A stretch of DNA of 64,000 nucleotides from Bacillus sp. AFS015802 (GTDB lineage Bacteria; Bacillota; Bacilli; Bacillales; Bacillaceae_B). Location: contig NZ_NTUP01000007.1 in the NCBI RefSeq assembly GCF_002561455.1, positions 88,508 to 152,507 of the forward strand, given 5' to 3'. The notes beneath the pieces were generated by a model, which was not told where the DNA came from, did not search any database, and worked only from the letters and a program-made list of their open reading frames with translations. This document shows, piece after piece, positions 16,795 to 25,507 of the stretch. Positions within the stretch are counted from its first letter, which is position 1. Every line of letters begins with the position of its first letter. The position numbers were made by a program, and so were the translations under genes.

Positions 16795-17289
16795 CTAATC
16801 TCCTTCGATTTTACGGACGATCGCATCGACTACGTCCTCAATCGGTGCAGTTGCATCAATGATCGTTCCAATTTGGGGAATGTCTTCTTTCGTCCGGTGC
16901 AAGCGAGCAATGAGTTCCCGTTCCGACTTCTTCCCGCCAAATTCATTCTCCGGTCGCTCGTCCAGTCGTCGGTGTAAAGTTTCACGATCGACCTCCAGAA
17001 CAAACACCCCATCGAATAGATCGAGAAATTTCGAGAAGTTACGAGACCCACCGCAGAAAAATGTTATTGGCTCATTTTTATTATCTGCCAACGCTTTTAC
17101 CTTATCGACATCCCATATATGGTTCTTGTGCGAGGCAGTATCGGTCTGTTTACCCGTTTCCGGATCGCCTTGATAGGCCAATTCGCGGTCGCCATGAATC
17201 GCTTGATAACCGCGCCGCTGCAATTCATTGCAGACCGTTGTTTTGCCTGTGCAGGAACCGCCTTCGATTAGATAATTCCTTACGCCCAT
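16795..17289 (-). CDS. AAA family ATPase / nucleoside kinase-like
   Basis: The 164-residue protein has a Walker A motif (GGSCTGKTTVC) starting at about residue 10, an IHGDRELAY segment, a Walker B-like GVFVLEVD and a basic lid (TLHRRLDERPENEFGGKK). It fits small P-loop kinases similar to adenylate/shikimate kinase. The ATG follows AAAGGAGGGATAAGA. The substrate is unknown. Confidence 0.75.
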   Translation of the reverse strand: MGVRNYLIEGGSCTGKTTVCNELQRRGYQAIHGDRELAYQGDPETGKQTDTASHKNHIWDVDKVKALADNKNEPITFFCGGSRNFSKFLDLFDGVFVLEVDRETLHRRLDERPENEFGGKKSERELIARLHRTKEDIPQIGTIIDATAPIEDVVDAIVRKIEGD

Positions 17290-17368
17290 TCTTATCCCTC
17301 CTTTTCATTTAAAAATCATTGTTCTGTATGCCTTCAGATTTGGATCTCAATGATCTCGACACAATGTT

Positions 17369-18115
17369 TTAATTTTTCCTTTTGTATACTTTATTTCTTT
17401 CTATAACCGTACATCCGTTATTCTCGAATGTTTTAAGCATTGGGAGGTTGTTGTGACCGGTAGAGCCTATGTAATAAGAAGCGTTGAATTCCTTTTTTAA
17501 GATTTCTAGCGTTTGTTGGTGGAGAAGTTTGCTTTTCCCTTTCCCTCTTTCCCTTGGAAGGATCCCGAAATAAAAGATCCTTCCCTCTTCTAACGTTCCT
17601 GGCTCTATATGAGGCATTGTGACTCCGAATGGAGCTCCATTGTCATAAGCAATCATACAAGACTTCTTTTAGTCCGGACCTAGTTCCACTTCTACGCTTC
17701 GCATCTGTTCCTCAATATTTAACGAAGATGGTGCATTTAATGATTCCTCCATCGAAGCTTCCCAGACCCTTTTAAACTCTTCCAGCGGAATGTCGTGTAA
17801 GTCTTTCAATGAAAATCCATCTCCCAAATCAGATGATTCATCAAGCACTTTGTGAACGGTAACGTTTTGGTCATGTAACGTAAACCCATATTCTTTTAGA
17901 AGGGAGTCTACCTCTTTACTACATTGACCATCAACAAGGATATTTACGATTTCAGTCGTTTTTATAAAAGGCTGGTCCATCATATATGGGATAAGTTCAA
18001 GCAGTTCCAAATTTGTAAGACTTTTTGTATGTTCGATTGTTACAAAGTTTGCCCCTTTTACAATTTTAATTTTTGCCATTAGATTTGATGTGTTGTGTGA
18101 TTTTTTTCTTTGCAT
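17369..18115 (-). pseudogene. GNAT acetyltransferase gene split by an in-frame stop
   Basis: From an ATG at 18115 (GGGAGGTGCAATAT leader) the frame encodes an N-terminal domain, ending ...EVELGPD at a TAA (17669-17671). The same frame then continues KKSCMIAYDNGAPFGVTMPH and RIFYFGILPRERGKGKS, the acetyl-CoA-binding GNAT core, to 17369. Restoring one sense codon would give a ~248-residue two-domain GNAT. It is either a recent nonsense pseudogene, a sequencing error, or two polypeptides (an ATG follows the stop by 12 bases). Confidence 0.75.
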
Positions 18116-18251
18116 ATATTGCACCTCCCTTGATTGGAGTCTCACAATGGCCGTCACCAGTGCTCTATCTGAAGTTCTATTATCAATGTATATTTCTGAG
18201 GTTTTATAGTAATTGGTCTATCATACCGCTCCCAAAATAAGCGAATACAAA

Positions 18252-18971
18252 TTAGCTCTTAACTTGTATTTCACTGAGAAAATCTAATAGTACTTCCGTA
18301 TACCTCTCGGGTTTTTGCTCATGAACCAGATGCGAGGCAAATGGAATGACGCACACATGCACATGAGGATGTACTCTTTGGTATTTCGCTGCAGTTGCCA
18401 CTTCTGCTTTATTCCCTTCTCCTACCATATACAGGATCGGAGCACGAATATGATCTAAGTCAGACGTAAGGTCAAAAGGGTACCAGTCTTCGTCTCTGGC
18501 CATATAAATAAACTGCTTCCAATCAGAATCATGCTGCTGATCCAGTGGCTTGGTAAATTCGCTATTTTCCAATAACTCTCTTTGGAATTGAACATCTTGA
18601 GAATGCATTTCCTTCCAATTGTCCGGCTTGTCAGAAGTAATTCCAGACAAGGTTAAGCTTCGTAAACGATCAGGGTATTTCTTTGCGAAGCGTAAACCCA
18701 CTAATCCTCCTAGTGAGCACCCTACTAAGTGCAGTTGATTTATCTGTAAATGATCGAGGGTTTCTTTCAAATCATCTGCAGCGTCTTCAAAGTAGTTGCC
18801 AAAGTCATTATTTACCGACTTCCCATGTCCTCTTAAATCCGGCACTATGACTTTCATGCTTTCTTGAAGTACCTCTCTTTGTTTCACAAAATCCGTATTT
18901 CCTGTTTGTAACCCCGTATGGAGCAAAACAATTGGTTCCCCTTCTCCATATACTTCTGTGTGTAAAATCAT
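18252..18971 (-). CDS. Alpha/beta hydrolase
   Basis: This 239-residue protein has the canonical fold: the oxyanion strand PIVLLHTGLQTG, the RGHGKS loop, a nucleophile elbow GCSLGGLVGL (Ser at about residue 86), a likely acid in LYMVGEGNK and a histidine in ASHLVHEQKPE. The ATG follows TTGGGAGGACGACTAA. The substrate is unknown. It is 71 bases downstream of the SDR gene and may be co-transcribed with it. Confidence 0.85.
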   Translation of the reverse strand: MILHTEVYGEGEPIVLLHTGLQTGNTDFVKQREVLQESMKVIVPDLRGHGKSVNNDFGNYFEDAADDLKETLDHLQINQLHLVGCSLGGLVGLRFAKKYPDRLRSLTLSGITSDKPDNWKEMHSQDVQFQRELLENSEFTKPLDQQHDSDWKQFIYMARDEDWYPFDLTSDLDHIRAPILYMVGEGNKAEVATAAKYQRVHPHVHVCVIPFASHLVHEQKPERYTEVLLDFLSEIQVKS

Positions 18972-19042
18972 TTAGTCGTCCTCCCAATTATGCGAATATC
19001 ATTCGGTACTTAAGCGCTAATCTTTCGAAAACCAGTTGCTGA

Positions 19043-19858
19043 TTATACAAACGGCAACGGTTGAGTACCATCCACATCTGTAAAACCATATAATTTTGCC
19101 AGATCAGCCACCATCAAGGCGTCGCCTGAAAACCTTGATACCTTTGGATCTGTTGCTAATGACACTACAGCACGCCCTACATATGCTGTTGTTTCCGTTG
19201 CTCCATCTTTTGGTCCAAATCCTGAATCAATCACTCTTTCAGTCCTCATCCAACCTGGACAAACCGCAACGGCTGAAACATTGAAGTCCTTTAATTCCTT
19301 TGCCATTCCCAATGTCATTCGATTGATAGCATTCATAGCTAAATCATAATATAAATTACCTGAAATCTTGCCTTTGATAAAAAATGTCATATTTACAATC
19401 AACCCTCTTTGGTATTGCTGCATCAAAGGCACAGCGTAGCGACTGGTCAGTAAATATGCTTGAGGTCCAGCAACCATCATCGCTTCCCAATGCTCCTTAG
19501 GACGTTCCCAAAAATGTCTTCCTTCTCCTGAAGGTAAAGAACTTTCGGAACCACCAAATACACTATTGACTAAAATATCAATCCGGCCATGTTCCCTTTC
19601 AATTCGCTCAAACAGGTTTCTCACATCATTGTCATTTGTATGGTCACATCGTACGGCGATCCCTTTCCCTCCACGTGAAGTGACACCCTCGGCCGTTTCC
19701 TCAATCGTTTCGGGTCGATCATCGGTTGTAGCTCCCCTTACACTGCGACCCGTCACATACACCGTTGCTCCGGCAGTGCCTAGTTCGAAGGCAATCCCTC
19801 TACCCGCTCCACGGGATGCACCTGTGACAACAGCAATTTTCCCTTGTAGTGGTTTCAT
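19043..19858 (-). CDS. Short-chain dehydrogenase/reductase
   Basis: The 271-residue protein has the NAD(P) motif TGASRGAGRGIAFELG at residues 13-28 and an ILVNSVFGG motif in place of NNAG. The catalytic Tyr is probably in GNLYYDLAMNA, but the usual YxxxK is shifted (YDLAM), so the active site is atypical. AVCPGWMRTE follows the core. The ATG follows GGTAAGGAGTTAGAAAACT. The substrate is unknown. Confidence 0.8.
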   Translation of the reverse strand: MKPLQGKIAVVTGASRGAGRGIAFELGTAGATVYVTGRSVRGATTDDRPETIEETAEGVTSRGGKGIAVRCDHTNDNDVRNLFERIEREHGRIDILVNSVFGGSESSLPSGEGRHFWERPKEHWEAMMVAGPQAYLLTSRYAVPLMQQYQRGLIVNMTFFIKGKISGNLYYDLAMNAINRMTLGMAKELKDFNVSAVAVCPGWMRTERVIDSGFGPKDGATETTAYVGRAVVSLATDPKVSRFSGDALMVADLAKLYGFTDVDGTQPLPFV

Positions 19859-19972
19859 AGTTTTCTAACTCCTTACCTATCTGGAATATAGATATAGTAA
19901 AATTCGTTAAATAAATTACTTACAATCTTATTGCAGAGAATAAGTTCATCTTCATTTCAACTGATAAAACAG

Positions 19973-20458
19973 TCATTTTAACACTTCCCATTCTTCATAT
20001 ATCTCTGCGCTCAACCTTAAATCATTGGTTTTCATCCACTCAAAGGCTTTCATAACTAAAGGGGATGCATTTTCCCAAGATACCTCATGTTCGGATACCC
20101 ACACAGCTCCTAATGAGTCTTGCCCTTCAAACTGTTCAGGTATGCTTATTTCACCACCAATCTTTTTCACAGAATAATAGACTGCAATATGATGAACATC
20201 CGTAAATTCTTTCCACACAGACGGAAATTTGAAATCAATAACCCCAATGTTTCTCTCAATTTCAATCTCTATACCAGTCTCTTCAAGAAACTCTCTCCTC
20301 ATCGCTTCTGCTAAACTTTCACCTTCTTCCAAACTTCCTCCAGGTAAGTCAAAACGATTAATATAAGGGCCACCAGATTTATGTATTACTAAGAGTTTTC
20401 CATCTTTTATATAGATACCGTATACTCCAAAAGCTCTATAATACTTTTTATCAGTCAT
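19973..20458 (-). CDS. NUDIX hydrolase
   Basis: The 161-residue protein contains a full Nudix box (GGSLEEGESLAEAMRREF followed by LEETGIEIE). The ATG at 20458 lies behind TAGGAGGACAAACAAGT. Small Bacillus NUDIX proteins of this type hydrolyse nucleoside di- or triphosphate derivatives; the substrate is not predictable. Confidence 0.85.
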   Translation of the reverse strand: MTDKKYYRAFGVYGIYIKDGKLLVIHKSGGPYINRFDLPGGSLEEGESLAEAMRREFLEETGIEIEIERNIGVIDFKFPSVWKEFTDVHHIAVYYSVKKIGGEISIPEQFEGQDSLGAVWVSEHEVSWENASPLVMKAFEWMKTNDLRLSAEIYEEWEVLK

Positions 20459-20571
20459 ACTTGTTTGTCCTCCTAACATGTCCATTAAAATCCCGGCCTC
20501 TTACCCAAATACCTGAGCAGCAATTCCAAATAATTCATTATTTCTCTGCGGCATCTTAGTGGAATTAAATA

Positions 20572-21174
20572 TCATAATGGGTGGATTATCATGTTCCCTT
20601 TTGTATCTTTCACTACCACACATTGCTCAGACTGATTTATTCTATGTTTAAGAAAACGACTTCTTTTATCTCCAAAGGCTGCTTCATCTAACTTAATCAT
20701 TTTATGTAAGTCACTGTCCTTAAAACGTTCAATGGTCATTGTATTATTGGTTAGATTAGAAGTTGAATAGGTATCGCATATATACTTATGTACACGATCA
20801 ACGGTTTTAAATCCCATTTTTTCATAGAGAGGCTTTCCGTCTTCAGTCGAAATGAGCATAATTGAAATATCACTTGAAAGCGAGTCCAGACAATGTTGAG
20901 TCGCTACTCTTCCTAATCCCAATCCCCTGTATTCTTTGTTGACTATGACCATTCCTAGGGAGGCGAAACTGTTTTCATAGGGGATGATGGCTGCACTTGA
21001 AACAATTTTTCCCTCACCATTTTTATGACCAAATATTTCACCAGATGACATCAATGTTCGAATTTCCTGTTCATCATAATCCCACCCAACTGATTCAGAC
21101 AACTCAATTAAACCTTGAATGTCTTTATGGTCACATTGAGATAAAGTGACCTTTAACCTGTTGCTTGTCATCAT
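20572..21174 (-). CDS. GNAT acetyltransferase, probably C-terminally truncated
   Basis: The N-terminal GNAT domain is intact: SLGMVIVNKEYRGLGLGRVA as the acetyl-CoA loop, then GKPLYEKMGFKTVDRVHKY. A second domain begins at about residue 148 (IERFKDSDLHKMIKLDEAAFG) as in two-domain YitH-like proteins of ~280 residues, but the frame stops at 200 residues after NMIIHPL. The second domain therefore looks cut. Downstream sense-like codons in another frame support decay. The ATG pair follows AAGGAGAAAATTT. Confidence 0.7.
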   Translation of the reverse strand: MMTSNRLKVTLSQCDHKDIQGLIELSESVGWDYDEQEIRTLMSSGEIFGHKNGEGKIVSSAAIIPYENSFASLGMVIVNKEYRGLGLGRVATQHCLDSLSSDISIMLISTEDGKPLYEKMGFKTVDRVHKYICDTYSTSNLTNNTMTIERFKDSDLHKMIKLDEAAFGDKRSRFLKHRINQSEQCVVVKDTKGNMIIHPL

Positions 21175-21351
21175 AAATTTTCTCCTTAATGAATTCCATT
21201 TTGAGGATGACTCCCTTTCCCGACCAGTATATCCACAGATAGAGTACCTATTTTTACACTCATCGGGTTCTGGATAAGCCTTAGCTTCAAATTCATTGAA
21301 AGTTTCCTGTTTTATATCCGGGTAGTTTTTTTAGTACTGTCACCAATCAAC

Positions 21352-21543
21352 CTAGCCTTTATAGTCATCATCTTCAACATCTTTCACTTTACCATCAAGA
21401 ATATCGTCCACAGGAGTGTATTGATTATTAGGGAGCTTCTTTCTCCTTATAGCTTTTATAAGAATAAACGCTGGAATGGCAATATAAACAACAAAAGCAA
21501 GTCCACTGGTTAATACTTCTTGTATTCTATTTATGACCTCCAT
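21352..21543 (-). CDS. Small membrane protein, DUF3951-like
   Basis: The 63-residue protein has one transmembrane helix (GLAFVVYIAIPAFILIKAI) followed by RRKKLPNNQYTPVDDILDG. The YTPxDxIxG box is shared with the protein at 36130, and both look like DUF3951-type Bacillus proteins. The ATG at 21543 follows GGGAGGTAAAGAG. The function is unknown. Confidence 0.6.
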   Translation of the reverse strand: MEVINRIQEVLTSGLAFVVYIAIPAFILIKAIRRKKLPNNQYTPVDDILDGKVKDVEDDDYKG

Positions 21544-21710
21544 CTCTTTACCTCCCATTGAACGGTAGATTGTTTGATCAACTTCTGAATGATTCCCAAT
21601 AGCAAACCTGCATTTTATTAAAGATATCTTTAAACATTTTCTATAATTAGGTAATTAACACCTTTATTTTCTTCATTTAAATCAAAAAAACTCCTGCGTA
21701 TTCAAATAAG

Positions 21711-21938
21711 ATGATGCTACTAAACTTCGAGATAGAGTTAAAAGGTGTAAGGGAGTTAATCCATTTACTTAACCAAAATGGGCTTACCTTATTTGAAGAA
21801 ATCAATGAATTGCTGAATATCTTTACAGAAGAAGTAATAACACAGAAGGCAGACAAAGAAATAATGGGATCGATCAACATTACCTTCCTTAACGACGAGC
21901 CAAGTACAAGAAATCATATTCCAGCCATTCCAGGATAA
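21711..21938 (+). CDS. Possible 75-aa protein or gene remnant
   Basis: The frame reads like a soluble helical protein (FEIELKGVRELIHLLNQNG and EEINELLNIFTEEV), and its codons look genuine, but no ribosome binding site precedes the ATG. It may be the tail of a lost gene. I do not recognise a family. The minus-strand reading of the same bases is less protein-like. Confidence 0.35.
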   Translation: MMLLNFEIELKGVRELIHLLNQNGLTLFEEINELLNIFTEEVITQKADKEIMGSINITFLNDEPSTRNHIPAIPG

Positions 21939-22008
21939 CGCTGTTTTTATTCCACCTCATTGCCCTTTACTGGTCCGATGTGTTAATTCGAACCTATCTC
22001 CACTTCAT

Positions 22009-22043
22009 GAAAAAGAGTCCAGCCGAATGGCCTGGACTCTTTA
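22009..22043 (-). terminator. Terminator of the efflux/glycosyltransferase operon
   Basis: On the minus strand AAAGAGTCCAG pairs with CTGGACTCTTT, then a T-run. It follows the ABC gene stop by about 45 bases. Confidence 0.85.
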
Positions 22044-22085
22044 CTATTCTTTCAATGGGTTCATTCTCCCGGATGGGCTTGTTCA

Positions 22086-24035
22086 TTATTCATATCCCAG
22101 CGATTCCATTGGATCCAGCTTTGCCGCTTTGGAAGCCGGGAGCAAAGCAGCAAGGATGCTGATGATTACGCTAATGATAACTCCTGTCAGCATATTTCCT
22201 GCACTGATCTGGATCAACTTCGTTTCGAATGCCTGCTGCATGACATTATTGCCCAGAACTCCGATGCCACTTGCAACGAGTACACCGATCACTCCGCTTG
22301 CAAGACCCAGTAAAGCCGCTTCAGAGAAAAAAATACGTTTGATATCTTTTCTTCTGGCACCCACGGCCCGTAGTATCCCGATTTCCTTTGTTCTTTCCAC
22401 CACACTGATATACAACACGACAATAATCATGATGGCCGACACAAGCAGAGAAATTCCCGCTATGCCTGCGAGGACGTTCGTGGCGATTTTCAAGTAATTT
22501 GTCACCTGGTTCAGGATGTTCCCTACTCCGGTACCGGTGAAGCCGGCATCTTTGAGGTCTGTCTCAACCATATCCACATACTTCTCACCTTCCACCGTCA
22601 CATCCAGTTGGGTGGCCTTTAGAGTGATGTCATCCTGTTTGAACATATTCTCCAATGTCTGATAGGATGTATAGGCAAGGTCTTGATTCATACTGCCTTT
22701 GATGACTCCGGACACCTTCATTTCTTCCTGAAGGACAACGGGTCTGTTCTGATCATCCGTGGTGTTGATGTAGACTTCCACGTTTTCTCCGACCAGATCT
22801 TCCGGAGAATCTGTCGCCTTTTCTGCAGCAGTTTCAGATAGCAATACTTCGTTCTCATCAGGAAGATCTCCTGCTATCAGATCTTCTCCCGTCACGGATT
22901 GATTCATCGTTTGGTACTGAACGATATTTACCGAAGTATCCTTATAGAGAATGGAGCTTCCCATCGTTAAGGTATAGACCTTCTCCACATTCTTCACATG
23001 TTCAATGTTCTTCACTTGATCGATATCCTTCTGTTCCAGAGTCACTGTCTCCTGTACTGGATTTGGAAGGGGTCCTGACCCGGAATTGGATTGATCTTCA
23101 GGGGCTTTCGTCACTTGAATGAGATCGGGATTTACATTTACATTTATTTCTTTATTGATATAGTCGGTCACCCCTGAACCAAGCCCCAACATTAGAATGA
23201 CACTTAAAATCCCGATTGCCCCTCCAAATGAGACGAGAAGATTCCGTTTCAGGTTCAAACGAATATTGTTAAAAGCCATCTTTATAGCTGCTCCAAACTT
23301 CAAATTCTTCGTTCTCACCTTTTGTCCTGACGGTTTCCTGTCATAAGGCTCCCTGATCGACTCATCTTTTATGATGGTTCCGTCGTCCATCGTAATGATC
23401 CTGGTTCCATAGTCCGCCACCTTTAGAGAATGGGTAACGGTGATGACAAGTTTCCCTTGTGCAGCAATTTGATCCAGCAGTTGCATGATTTGTTCGCTGT
23501 TTTTCTTATCCAGCGCCCCTGTCGGCTCGTCCGCGAGGATAATATCCGGGTCATTGGAAAGAGCACGGGCAATGGCTACCCTTTGCTTCTGACCTCCCGA
23601 AAGTTGATTCGGTTTCTTATGGAGATGGTCGCCCAAACCAAGTTCAGTTAATGTCTGCTTTGCTTTTTGTTCTCTTTCAGAAGTCTTCATATCGGTCATC
23701 TGCATCGTCATCACCACGTTCTCAAGGACCGACAAATGGCTGATCAGATTAAAACTCTGGAAGATAAATCCTATTTTTAGCTTACGGTAGGCATCAAGTT
23801 CGCTTTCACTCATCTCTTGAAGGCTTTTCCCATCCACCTTCACTTGACCTTCGTACTCACGGTCCATGCCACCGATGATGTTCATTAAGGTGGATTTCCC
23901 ACTCCCGGACTCCCCCAGTATGGATACAAACTCTCCCTTATTGAAAGCCACATTTACATCATGCAATACTTGTATTCTGTCTTTCTTACCAAGCTTGTAA
24001 TATTTATTAACGTTACTGATCTTAATATCATTCAT
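22086..24035 (-). CDS. MacB-like ABC transporter (ATPase fused to permease)
   Basis: In this 649-residue protein the N-terminal ABC ATPase (residues 1-235) has Walker A GESGSGKST, signature LSGGQKQRVAIARAL and Walker B IILADEPTGALD. A linker and first transmembrane helix (about 265-290) follow, then a large extracellular MacB periplasmic-core-like domain. Three C-terminal FtsX-type helices complete it (LAGIAGISLLVSAIMIIVVL; ALLGLASGVIGVLVASGIGV; MLTGVIISVIISILAALLPA). It probably drives export or mechanotransmission of a peptide, macrolide or envelope stressor. It is the last gene of the operon with the MFS and glycosyltransferase genes, 18 bases after the former. Confidence 0.9.
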   Translation of the reverse strand: MNDIKISNVNKYYKLGKKDRIQVLHDVNVAFNKGEFVSILGESGSGKSTLMNIIGGMDREYEGQVKVDGKSLQEMSESELDAYRKLKIGFIFQSFNLISHLSVLENVVMTMQMTDMKTSEREQKAKQTLTELGLGDHLHKKPNQLSGGQKQRVAIARALSNDPDIILADEPTGALDKKNSEQIMQLLDQIAAQGKLVITVTHSLKVADYGTRIITMDDGTIIKDESIREPYDRKPSGQKVRTKNLKFGAAIKMAFNNIRLNLKRNLLVSFGGAIGILSVILMLGLGSGVTDYINKEINVNVNPDLIQVTKAPEDQSNSGSGPLPNPVQETVTLEQKDIDQVKNIEHVKNVEKVYTLTMGSSILYKDTSVNIVQYQTMNQSVTGEDLIAGDLPDENEVLLSETAAEKATDSPEDLVGENVEVYINTTDDQNRPVVLQEEMKVSGVIKGSMNQDLAYTSYQTLENMFKQDDITLKATQLDVTVEGEKYVDMVETDLKDAGFTGTGVGNILNQVTNYLKIATNVLAGIAGISLLVSAIMIIVVLYISVVERTKEIGILRAVGARRKDIKRIFFSEAALLGLASGVIGVLVASGIGVLGNNVMQQAFETKLIQISAGNMLTGVIISVIISILAALLPASKAAKLDPMESLGYE

Positions 24036-24053
24036 ATACTCTTCCTCCTACTT

Positions 24054-25499
24054 TTAATATGCTTTGCTTAAATCCTTTTCCGTTTGCTCTGCTGTTTCTT
24101 TATTTAAGAAGAGGGATAGAATCAATGCACCAATGGCAAGGAATGAAGCAAAGAGAAATGCTTGGTTATATCCGTGAATCATGGCCAACTCCCCAAGCGC
24201 ATTGGTACCCTTTCCCTGTACATCTGTGTAACTCTGTGAAGACATGGTCATAATCGTAATCAATATAGCGGTTCCAATCGAACCTGATACCTGCTGGAAC
24301 GTATTCGCCAGTGCCGATCCATGGGCACTCCATTGAACAGGAATCTGATTCAGGCCATTCGTCATGACTGGCATCATCGCTAAAGATAAGCCGAACATCC
24401 GAAGGCAATAAACCGAAGAAAGATAGACAATCGACGTTTCCATGGACAAATTCGTCATGAGGAAAGAGGTCACGACAACAATCAGGAGTCCAGGAACCGC
24501 CAGTTTCTTTGCCCCCCATCGATCGAAGAGGATTCCGGTTACAGGGGACATGATTCCCATTACAATCGCCCCCGGCAATAGCATCAATCCAGACTGAAGT
24601 GGACTGAACCCTCTTACATTCTGCATATACAGGGGAAGCAATGTTTCTGCGCCGATCATGGACACGATCACGACCATGGTAATCACAAGAGATAATGTAA
24701 ACCTTTTATAACGAAATACTCTAAATTGAAGTAATGGCTGTTTTAATCTGAGCTGCCTCCAGATGAACACTCCAAGTATCACGAACCCAAACATGATGAA
24801 GAGAAAGACACTTTGGCTGGACCAACCTTTTTCCCCGGCTAGGCTAAACCCGTAGAGCAAGCCCCCAAATCCTAAAGAGGAGAGGAAGATCGACAGAATG
24901 TCAATTCTTGGCCGGGTCAGTTTTGTCACATTTCTTACATAAACGAATGCTAATACCATGACCACTGCCACAATGGGCACAACGATAAAGAACAATGCTC
25001 TCCAAGAGAAATATTCCAGTAATAACCCCGACAACGTTGGACCAATCGCCGGGCCAAAAGAAATGACGATTCCAGCCCAGCCCATCATCCTTCCTCTTTT
25101 ACCTCTGGGAATTACCGTCAAGATGATTGTCATGATGAGAGGAAGCATAATTCCTGAACCCGCTGCCTGGACCACTCTTCCAAGCAATAGCATTGAAAAG
25201 CTCTGGGAGAGTGCAGCCAACAGTGTGCCAAGACCAAATAATCCGATGGCAGAAAGGAATAACATCCTGGTGGAGAACCGCTCAATCAAATAAGCCGAAA
25301 CGGGTATCATCACGCCGTTGGTCAGTAAGAAAGCCGTTGTCAGCCACTGGACTTTATTTTCCTTCAACCCAAAGTCATTCATAATCGATGGTAACGCCGT
25401 AGACAATAACGTTTCATTTAAAATCCCCATAAAAGCCCCAAGCAGCATGACCGTAAACATTGGACCAAAAAGAAGGTCCTTGTTATTTCGTTCTGACAT
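24054..25499 (-). CDS. DHA2-type MFS drug exporter
   Basis: The 481-residue protein has 13-14 hydrophobic segments and the DHA2 pattern: GILNETLLSTALPSIMNDF at the N-terminus, TTAFLLTNGVMIPVSAYL, and the motif C-like GPAIGPTLSGLL. This fits the EmrB/QacA/LmrB family of proton-driven multidrug efflux pumps. It starts 8 bases after the glycosyltransferase stop, so it is in one transcript. Control is likely by the MarR protein at 26895. Confidence 0.9.
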   Translation of the reverse strand: MSERNNKDLLFGPMFTVMLLGAFMGILNETLLSTALPSIMNDFGLKENKVQWLTTAFLLTNGVMIPVSAYLIERFSTRMLFLSAIGLFGLGTLLAALSQSFSMLLLGRVVQAAGSGIMLPLIMTIILTVIPRGKRGRMMGWAGIVISFGPAIGPTLSGLLLEYFSWRALFFIVVPIVAVVMVLAFVYVRNVTKLTRPRIDILSIFLSSLGFGGLLYGFSLAGEKGWSSQSVFLFIMFGFVILGVFIWRQLRLKQPLLQFRVFRYKRFTLSLVITMVVIVSMIGAETLLPLYMQNVRGFSPLQSGLMLLPGAIVMGIMSPVTGILFDRWGAKKLAVPGLLIVVVTSFLMTNLSMETSIVYLSSVYCLRMFGLSLAMMPVMTNGLNQIPVQWSAHGSALANTFQQVSGSIGTAILITIMTMSSQSYTDVQGKGTNALGELAMIHGYNQAFLFASFLAIGALILSLFLNKETAEQTEKDLSKAY

Positions 25500-25507
25500 G
25501 TCTATCC

